A DNA stretch of 64,000 nt from assembly GCA_902805475.1 (NCBI GenBank), contig CADCSX010000005.1:3173501-3237500 (forward strand). Reading direction: 5' to 3'. The stretch's first letter is position 1. Every line of letters starts with the position of its first letter. This DNA comes from Entonaema liquescens (Eukaryota; Ascomycota; Sordariomycetes; Xylariales; Xylariaceae). The notes under the pieces were generated by a model that was given only the letters and a program-made list of their open reading frames with translations, did not search any database and had not been told where the DNA came from. A program made the translations under genes and the position numbers. This document shows, piece by piece, positions 55,992 to 64,000 of this stretch.

Positions 55992-57166
55992 TGATTTTGA
56001 AGAAAGAGCTGGGTATAACGCATAACGCCTCACGATTGGCATAACTCGCCACGTATAAATTCAACGGTTTAGGAACGATTTAGAAACGCATATGCATACC
56101 AATTTTGTTCGGAGCTGCTATAAACTAGGTAATTGGGCGGCTTTTTGGAGAAAGGGCAGCATTGCATTGGACGATACGAGGCGCCTTTAGAGACGAAAAT
56201 ACCACGCGATTATGAGGTCATGAAAGGCCCATAGGTAGATGCTAAATGAACCGGGATGGTTCGAGGTAGATAATTAACATGAAATACCATGATCATGGTC
56301 CAATGTGACTTAGGTATACTGTGAAACTATCGTTCGCATGAGAATGCTAGTATTGGCATCTTGATAGGCGTGGAAGATTAATACTTTTAGTAACGCTATA
56401 TAGACTTCGTGTTTTTTATCCTACCAATACTTACTATGTACCTAATAGTCTAGACACTTATGAATACTATTCTAAGCTTGTTACCAGCCAACTACGTCTA
56501 ATAGTGTTATACTCCCGGGTTGCCAAAGGTCTATTACCTAGTAGGTATATTCCAGGGGGTAAAAAAGCCTATGTAGTGAAGTGAAATGATACCTGGGAAT
56601 AGTATGTAACTGAAACAAGAGTTTCTCGGGAAATGCATGTTTTGTTAAATAATGATTTGAGCTTATCAATATGCTATTATAATCATCTTAATTATACTAA
56701 CCTAGGCTTGAGTATAGTTGATACCTAGGCACGTGTAGACATATCAAGCATCAAATACCTAAGTACCATAGCACACAGCTTCAGACTGTAGGCATTATTT
56801 ATCTTTTCCAATATTTATTTTTTTTCCTTTTTTTATTTTTACGAAACTTCCCTTCATCCGTTATACATAGCTTCGTCGTCCGACAGTCATGAATATTACG
56901 TAGTGGAATTGACCCTTAATCTACTAACATAAATAGCCTGTTTCTACATAAAACAACCTCTTAAGAAAAATATACTTAAGGCAGCGGTAACATTGTATAA
57001 GATAGCCATGCTCTCATATGTTTCTATTTAAACTTGCTTTATATACTTCGACCGAACTTTTCACATCCTACTTTTAGGTAAACCCGTCTGTCTATAGTGT
57101 CGTCACATGAATGTAGGCTACACATGTCATAAAGTACGTGTCCATTCATCTCTAGATCCAACCACG
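55992..57166. other. Intergenic region between convergent genes
   Basis: AT-rich shared 3' flank with T-runs at 56816-56838 and several CCTAGG-like motifs. No gene is supportable. Confidence 0.5.
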
Positions 57167-59616
57167 TCACCTCTTCGACAACAAATTCAACGCACTCCCC
57201 GCGAGTATGAAGCCCGCCTGGTCTTTGCTAACAGCATGCTTCGTCTTGATAAGCAGCTCCTCCCCGGTCTTGTGCTTCTTCACCTTAAGCGCCACCTCGC
57301 CCTTGCCGCCATTCTGCAGCATCTCATATAGGCCAACAGTAGACACCTCGTCGCCAGCACCGATCTTGTCGTAATCGGCCTCGTCGGCGAATGTTAGTGG
57401 TACGACACCTTGCTTCTTAAGGTTCGTCTCGTGGATACGCGCAAAGCTCTTGCAAAGCACGATCCTGGCGCCTAGGTATCGCGGCTGCAACGCTGCGTGC
57501 TCTCGCGCGCTACCTTCTCCGTAGTTATGCTCCGCCATGACTAACCAAGGCCGCGCGGCTTCTCTCCAGCGCTTGCCTAGTTCGGGAATCGTGTGCTTGG
57601 AGCCGTCCAGGTCGTACGCGACATTGACTTCACCAGTCTCGGCATTAATCGCCGTGTTGAGGGTGTTTTCGCTGATATTAGGGAGATGGCCTTTATATTT
57701 TAGCCAAGGACCCGCGGCGGAGATAGTGTCCGTCGTGCATTTGCCGGTGACTTTAACTAGTACGCGAAGTCCAGTGAGTTCTGAGGCCGGGAAAGGATCG
57801 AAGGGCTCCAGAAGAGCAAGGCGCTCTGAAGTGGGTGAAATGGCTACGTTAACGGATGCGTCGGGGGCTTGGGTGAGGGGCCGGAACTCTTTTCGAGCTG
57901 CCTCGAAAGGCTGAGCTGGGATTTCGAGACCAGACGGAGGTGTGAATTTGAATTCCTTGCCGGATGGAGTGGGAAGAGAATCTGTTATGGGGTTGAAGGT
58001 GGTAGTACCTGCGAAGGTCATGGCGGTGACGATCTCAGGAGATGCGAGGAAGTTCATGGTGTCGGGGTTTCCGTCGTTGCGGCCGCGGAAGTTACGGTTA
58101 TAGGAAGTTAAGATAGCATTAGGTGTTCCCTTTTCGACTCCATCGTGTCGCTTCCATTGACCAATGCAAGGGCCACAGGCGTTCGAAAGGACAGTGCCAC
58201 CAGCTTCTTTAAATGTATCCAAAGGACCATCTCGTCGTAAGGTTTCCCTGATCTGATCGCTTCCAGGTGTTATGTAAAAGTCGGATGCGGGCTTTAGTCC
58301 GGCCTCTATCGCCTCACGGACCATACCCTCCACACGCGTCATATCCTCGTACGAACTGTTTGTGCAACTTCCAATCAGACCTGCTGATAGCTTGTCGGGC
58401 CAGTTTTGTTCCTTCACTGTGTCTTTAAACTGGGATAGTGGAGTAGATAAATCAGGGGTAAAGGGTCCGTTAATATGAGGCTCTAACTTGGATAAGTCGA
58501 TGGTGATGACCTCGTCATATTTCGCATCAGCATCGGCCTTGAGCCGAACAATGTCGGAGAATTTCTTTGCTTCCCTTGCTACGTCGTATCTGTGCGTTGC
58601 CTCGAGGTATCGAACGTGTGCAGGGTTAAAGGGAAAGATAGAAGTCGTGGCGCCAACTTCGGCTCCCATATTACACATCGTTGAGGCTCCAGTACAGCTG
58701 AGGGTTTCTACACCGGGTCCGAAATACTCAATGATAAATCCAGTACCACCCCGGACCGTTAGTTGTCCTGCAAGGTTGAGAATGACATCCTTTGGTGCGG
58801 CCCAGCCGCTCAGTTTACCCTTTAGCTCCACTCCCAAGATGCGAGGGGCCTTAAGTTCCCACGGCGCGCCCACGAGAGCCTCAACAGCATCAGCACCACC
58901 AACACCGATTGCGATGGTAGAAAGGCCTCCGGCGTTGGGTGTGTGACTATCGGTTCCCAGCATCATTAAACCGGGAGCAGCGTAGTTTTCCAGAACACTC
59001 TGGTGGATAATACCAGCACCTGGTGGCCAGAATTCGATTCCGTATTTCTTCGCTGCGGATTCTAAAAAGTCGAAAACTTCCTGGTTCATCTTGATTCCTG
59101 ACTCCAGATCCGACTGCGCGCCTCGCTCACCGACAATTAAGTGGTCGCAGTGGATGCTGGCGGGGATAGCTGTCGAGGGAAGATTGCAGGTCATAAATTG
59201 CAGAAGGGCCATTTGGGCGGAGGCATCCTGCATGGCAACTCGATCAGGCTTTAGCTTAAGATTTGCTGTTCCTCGAATATTGCGTCCTCCGTTCGTATTG
59301 GTCGTAAGGGATTCCTCAACGTTGTCAAGATGACTGTAGAGGATCTTTTCGGCCAAGGTGAGGGCAGCACCCTTACCCAACACCTCTTTGACCTTCTCAT
59401 AATTCTTGACTAACTTAAGGTATGGCGGTATTCGCGGGTTCGAAATATCGAATGTGGGTGTCGCAAAGGAACGTGTTAGAGGAATACGTCCTTGGCAATT
59501 TCGAGTTAAGATTCCCTATAATATTGGGTATTAATATTAGGAATTGAGTGCTTGATATGAATTATACATACTCGAAGAGGCGTGCCTCGACGGCACAGGA
59601 GATTAGCTGTTCTCAT
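57167..59616 (-). CDS. Mitochondrial aconitate hydratase, ACO2-type, 797 residues
   Basis: Fe-S aconitase/homoaconitase-superfamily enzyme. Exons are 59616-59572 (15 codons) and 59515-57167, joined in phase 0 across a 56-base intron (GTATGT to ATAG). The N-terminus MRTANLLCRRGTPLRGILTR then RSFATP is a classical mitochondrial presequence. The aconitase active-site landmarks are present: GTDSHTPNAGGL, the cluster-ligand segments GLIGSCTNSSYED and SNACGPCIGQW, and SYNRNFRGRNDGN, followed by the swivel-domain NYGEGSAREHAAL. The N-terminal lead-in (NPRIPPYLKLVKNYEKVKEV) and the form LYSHLDNVEESLTT follow the second fungal aconitase (ACO2 group) rather than the main TCA isozyme. In budding yeast Aco2 has been tied to lysine biosynthesis; transfer of that role here is inference. 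Confidence 0.93.
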
Positions 59617-60973
59617 CCTTCTTTATTGGCATCGCAAAAATAAAAGCACGCGATAGGAAAAAATGTTTTGGCGAAGAAAAAACGATACATAAAATTCATT
59701 GCGACAATTGAAAATTCAGTAATTCTAATTGGACAGCACAAAAAGTTGCTTGCGATGCCGGAGCAAGTGGGGCGATGATGGTCCCTGTAAATCTGGGGTA
59801 CAGCAAGGAAGGTATCATTAAAGATGTACAGTGTAAATATTGACCGACAGAAGGGAATTGTATAAGTCAAAAAATCCAACGAATTAAAGAGCTGCTTAGG
59901 TAGATTATGAAGCCATTTTCCAATTCTGTTTAATATAGTAATATGTTATGTGATTGTTGAAAAACACCAAACAAATCTATTGGCAAGTCAAGTAATGTCG
60001 TACGTATTCAATACTTGGACAGAATCAATCAAGAATCATACTTACCCGCACGTTAGAAAGAATAGGTCTTAGGGAGTTTTCTCAAAGATTATTTCATAAC
60101 TAACTAGGTGAAATCAACGTGATAAAAAAAATAGTTCGTATATCTTGTAGTCTTTCTAGGAATATACATAGAAGAAAATAATATGATTTTATTATTAGTT
60201 GTGGTTATAAGTGATATTTTCAAACAATTATTAGTTCAACTAAGCTCAACCTTAGAAGCATCAACTTAATGCCTTACATATTGCTATAATAGCTGATTAC
60301 TAATAACTACCTAGCTTCAATAGCGTACTCAAGTTAAGAAGATTCCTAGAACAACACGATTATATCATCACTTATGAAGCTATAGTAGACATAATATGGT
60401 ATTCCATGCTAGACTCCATTCCTCGGTTCAAATACTACCGGTACTAAGAGATCGAAAGAGATTTACCGAACATTTTCCCGCACTACTGAAAAGTCTTCTC
60501 AATATCCTTGCCAAAAGCCATCGTTCGGCGATGCCAAGCCGTCGTATTTACTCCAGCCCAAGATGCATTGGGATTCTCCGCCGTGTACCATCCGCGTGGC
60601 TTCCCCACCCGTCTCCGCATACTCAACCCCGGATTACTTTTTCATCGTATATAAACTGGTGCGGAGAAACAATAGCCGGTGATTTACCACGTGTGCCGAG
60701 ACAACGAACTGCGTAGTGCACCAAGTATAGGCCGATGAAAGGGCCGACACACCTGATTCAGTATCGACTGGCCATTAATCAGGTCTGATGACCCTTCAAA
60801 ATGCCTTCACCCTTGGTTCGTCGTGAATCTTTACCTTTCCGTCGTCATCATACGAGGTTGGGTGACTTACTATATAGGAGGGGGTTTTGAAGGAGGTCGA
60901 CCATGAATCTCTATGGGTTAAGCACAGAGCCATCGCTCTAGGGTCAATCATCACTTAATTATCACGAAGCACA
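59617..60973. other. AT-rich divergent intergenic region
   Basis: Promoter side of both the aconitase and the GH3 genes. No gene is supportable. It is very AT-rich at 59880-60370 and GC-richer near the GH3 start. Confidence 0.5.
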
Positions 60974-62887
60974 ATGCGCTCTCGTTTACTTGTTTTATTG
61001 GCGCTATCAGCATGGCCTCTCAACGGTCTCTGCTTCAGCACGCCTCGTCAGTCTAGACAGTTGGTCCTCAGCCGTACACTCAGCAACGGCACGGAAACCC
61101 CAGCCTACCGGGATTCTTCACTATGTGTCGATGACAGAGTTGAAGACCTCCTCCAGCGAATGACCCTGGAGGAGAAGGCTGGCCAAATGTTCCACGCGAT
61201 GCTATACATGGGACCCAATGGCACGTTAGACAAAGGGAATGAAACTGCATACCGAAACAGTACGGACTTCATGCTCGGGGACCAATTCTTAACACATTTC
61301 AACCTCGTTGGTGACATCACCGATGCGCGGCAGACAGCTGAATTCTACAACCGCGTCCAGAAACGTGCTCTAGAGACGCGCCTTGGTATTCCCGTAACAC
61401 TATCCTCCGACCCTCGGCATCACTTCACTGAGAATATCGGAACCGGCTTTAATGCAGGCCGCTTCTCTCAATGGCCTGAAACTCTTGGACTCGCTGCGCT
61501 TCGGGATGCCGGCCTGGTTCGAAGGTTCGCTGAGATTGCTCGCGAAGAATATCTCGCCGTTGGACTGCGTGCTGCACTGCACCCCCAGGTTGACCTGACG
61601 ACGGAACCGCGGTGGGCACGAATCGCTGGAACCTTTGGCGAGGATTCAAACTTAACTGCTGAGCTCCTTACGGAATACATCAAGGGCTTCCAAGGAGAAA
61701 AGTTTGGGCCCACCTCCGTAAGCACTGTGACGAAGCATTTCCCCGGTGGAGGACCGATGGAAAATGGTGAAGACAGCCACTTCGTCTATGGAAAGAATGA
61801 GACATATCCCGGCAACAATTTCAACTACCATCTTATTCCTTTCAAGGCGGCCATTGCTGCTGGCGCCCGTCAAATGATGCCGTATTACAGTCGTCCGATT
61901 GGCACTCAATACGAGGAAGTAGCCTTTTCATTCAACAAGGGGATCGTGACAGATCTTTTGAAAGGCGAGCTCGGATATGAGGGTGTCGTGGTTACCGACT
62001 GGGGCTTGATTACTGATACCTATATCGCTGGTCAATACATGCCTGCTCGTGCATGGGGTGTAGAGAACTTATCGGAACTGGAGCGAGCAGCGCGCATCCT
62101 CAATGCCGGTTGCGATCAATTTGGCGGCGAAACGCGCCCTGAGTTAATTGTGCAGCTAGTCCAAGAAGGCGTCGTAAGTGAAGAGCGTCTTGACGTATCT
62201 GTGCGAAAGTTACTACGCGAGAAGTTTATCCTAGGTCTTTTTGACAACCCATTTGTCGATCCAGAGGCTGCTACCCGGATTGTTGGCAACGATTACTTCG
62301 TCCGCCTGGGTAACGAGGCCCAGCGCCGCTCGTACACATTGCTCACCAACAAGAACAATACCCTACCACTTCGCAATGCCGGACCGGAAACCAAGTTCTA
62401 TATCGAGGGCTTTAATGCGACATTACTACAAAATCGTAGCTACACAGTAGTTGACAAGCCTGAGGATGCTGACTACGCTCTTCTGCGTCTCGCAGCTCCT
62501 TACGAGCCGCGACCGGGTGGATTTGAGGCTGGATTCCATGCCGGATCTCTCGAATTCTCGGCTGAGGAACGGGCACGACAAGCTGCCATCTACGCAAAGG
62601 TTCCTGCCATCGTCGATATGATGCTGGATCGACCGGCTGCGGTACCAGAGGTTGCTGAACAGACTGTGGCTCTGTTAGCTAGCTTTGGAAGCAGTCCTGA
62701 GGCGTTCCTAGACATCATATTTGGTGTTTTCGAGCCTGAAGGTAAACTTCCGTACGACTTACCGCGTTCGAACGCGGCTGTTGAGGCGGCTATGGAGGAC
62801 GTGCCGTTCGATACTAAGGACCCGGTATTTAGATTTGGGGATGGGTTAAAGTACGCAGATCAGTGTAGCAATACGTCGAGTGGCTAA
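60974..62887 (+). CDS. Secreted glycoside hydrolase family 3 (beta-glucosidase-like), 637 residues
   Basis: Single-exon gene. The N-terminal MRSRLLVLLALSAWPLNGLC is a signal peptide. The GH3 (beta/alpha)8 domain follows: VDDRVEDLLQRMTLEEKAGQ, WPETLGLAALRD, TTEPRWARIAGTFGEDSNL, and the substrate-binding motif KHFPGGGP (Lys254-His255). The nucleophile lies in EGVVVTDWGLITD (Asp342). The second domain carries AQRRSYTLLTNKNNTLPL and ends with GVFEPEGKLPYDLPRSN and FRFGDGLKY. There are several N-glycosylation sequons. The length of about 640, without a C-terminal fibronectin III domain, fits the shorter GH3 beta-glucosidases that act on plant or fungal cell-wall oligosaccharides. The exact substrate is open. 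The second-domain acid/base is not assignable from motif alone. Confidence 0.92.
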   Translation: MRSRLLVLLALSAWPLNGLCFSTPRQSRQLVLSRTLSNGTETPAYRDSSLCVDDRVEDLLQRMTLEEKAGQMFHAMLYMGPNGTLDKGNETAYRNSTDFMLGDQFLTHFNLVGDITDARQTAEFYNRVQKRALETRLGIPVTLSSDPRHHFTENIGTGFNAGRFSQWPETLGLAALRDAGLVRRFAEIAREEYLAVGLRAALHPQVDLTTEPRWARIAGTFGEDSNLTAELLTEYIKGFQGEKFGPTSVSTVTKHFPGGGPMENGEDSHFVYGKNETYPGNNFNYHLIPFKAAIAAGARQMMPYYSRPIGTQYEEVAFSFNKGIVTDLLKGELGYEGVVVTDWGLITDTYIAGQYMPARAWGVENLSELERAARILNAGCDQFGGETRPELIVQLVQEGVVSEERLDVSVRKLLREKFILGLFDNPFVDPEAATRIVGNDYFVRLGNEAQRRSYTLLTNKNNTLPLRNAGPETKFYIEGFNATLLQNRSYTVVDKPEDADYALLRLAAPYEPRPGGFEAGFHAGSLEFSAEERARQAAIYAKVPAIVDMMLDRPAAVPEVAEQTVALLASFGSSPEAFLDIIFGVFEPEGKLPYDLPRSNAAVEAAMEDVPFDTKDPVFRFGDGLKYADQCSNTSSG

Positions 62888-64000
62888 CTCGTCATTTGGC
62901 ATCTATAATACCAGAAAAGCGTAAACAAGATTAAGTTCTAATAAAATAATTCAGTAATACCTAACACAGAGGAAGATTGCAGGTTTTACTTCCCATATGC
63001 CTAACAGGTAGGTAGTGATAAAGCCGTCTTGATTGCGTAAAGGCAAATACTTATATGTGTGAACGTTCTTAATCGCAATCTTATTGCCGTGAGTCTATTA
63101 ACATAGCATGTCAACATTAAGCTCCTTAGTTTGTCTTCATATGAATATACCGTACCAGTTTGAGTTTGGCATACCTAATCATTAACACTATTATAAGCTT
63201 TCAAACTATTTGCCATAACTAATAGTCAATGCGTTAAGCCTAATCAGTGTTAGAGTTGAGTATATATTAGCATAAAGTCTGCGCAATATCCGACCTAAGG
63301 CACCTCACCTTTTGATTCCGCCGCAAAATGTGATCCAGCCGAAACTATATAATATAGATTTTGTTAGAGGGGGACCTTCAACGAAATATTAGGACTGGAG
63401 AGCAAGTTAAATCTTAGTATAGGGCTCTTCTAGTAATGTTCTTCGATATCTAACCGCCTTGTAGGTGCGTGCATTTCTACTGGCGCACTGCTGCAATGTA
63501 TGAAAGCCTAGAGCGCCTTAGAGCGCGTAACTACCTACCTAAGCAACTTAACCTCTGGAGCTTCATCTGCACCTGCCCATGCTTATATCAGATCCTGTAG
63601 TTAAAACAGAGGATATTTAGGCAGGTCTTATCGCTATGGAAGCTGTGACTGGAAGTAAGTACGTTGCTCAGGAGGTACTTAGGTACAAAATGGCAGTACA
63701 CTGACCGTGCACCATGCTAACTTAGCAGTTGCTATGAAATATCTTTACGGGTTGACCCTTCCTTGTTGCTAGGTGATCCGTGCTCTAGCTCAGGGAAACC
63801 TGACTCGACATATAAATATCTCTGCTCCTTCTCTCTTTGTTCCTTATATTTCCCACACACGGCAACCACAACCATATTCCAACCACCTCGACGGGCCGAT
63901 ATCAACAGACCTGCCCGTACCCCACTATTATTATCGTCTTACTCATATACATTGGCACCATATATCGTGTCATATATACTACCTACCTAACGTACCTTAA
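62888..64000. other. Terminal intergenic region
   Basis: GH3 3' flank and further AT-rich DNA. Frames at 63763-64000 run to the window edge but show no coding signature. CTACCTAACGT-type motifs occur at the very end. Confidence 0.45.

Overview
The window looks like nuclear DNA of a filamentous ascomycete (Pezizomycotina, probably Sordariomycetes; I cannot fix the order). Genes are broken by short introns (about 48 to 206 bases) with GTAAGT/GTATGT-type donors, CTAAC-like branch sites and YAG acceptors. There are no operons. Clear fungal orthologues are present: Rae1/Gle2, gamma-tubulin, the Cut8/STS1 proteasome tether, Arp1 and an ACO2-type aconitase. Intergenic DNA is AT-richer and carries many copies of the palindrome TACCTAGGTA.

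Layout. 0.6-4.9 kb: Rae1/Gle2 and a conserved fungal protein of unknown function, both on the minus strand. 6.4-10.7 kb: gamma-tubulin (interrupted by a one-base frameshift), a small 89-residue protein and a decayed gene of a fungal orphan family. 11.3 kb: a repeat relic. 11.6-12.9 kb: an FTA2-family protein. 13.8-14.6 kb: a four-exon gene pieced together from splice sites. 16.4-19.1 kb: a large unknown protein. 21.6-22.7 kb: STS1/Cut8. 25.2-27.4 kb: a calpain-like protein whose catalytic Cys is Ser and which has another one-base frameshift. 28.9-30.2 kb: an SRR1-like protein. 30.4-30.6 kb: a tRNA-Leu-related, SINE-like element. 31.9-32.9 kb: a small coiled-coil/zinc-finger-like gene and an intron-bearing tRNA-Leu(UAG). 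34.0-34.9 kb: an orphan membrane-anchored protein. 37.8-38.2 kb: a Par32-like GRGGAGN-repeat protein. 39.5-40.8 kb: Arp1. 41.7-45.8 kb: a divergent MFS transporter/FAD-monooxygenase pair. 46.2-46.6 kb: a small probable mitochondrial protein. 48.5-49.8 kb: a secreted Asp-box protein. 53.7-56.0 kb: a 766-residue SUMO-interaction-motif protein. 57.2-59.6 kb: aconitase. 61.0-62.9 kb: a secreted GH3 glycosidase.

How the genes relate. Most neighbours are unrelated housekeeping and accessory genes. Two local themes stand out. Gamma-tubulin, FTA2-like, Cut8/STS1 and Arp1 all belong to families connected with microtubules or chromosome segregation, probably by chance. The MFS/monooxygenase pair shares an 877-base intergenic region and may form a small catabolic or detoxification module.

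The most unusual observation is a gapless ~150-base repeat at 11.26 and 30.46 kb. The second copy carries three perfect hairpins and is preceded by sequence matching the intron end and 3' half of the tRNA-Leu gene at 32.8 kb, as expected of a tRNA-derived retroposon. All exon models are read by eye from splice signals and reading-frame continuity. No search or alignment program was run.
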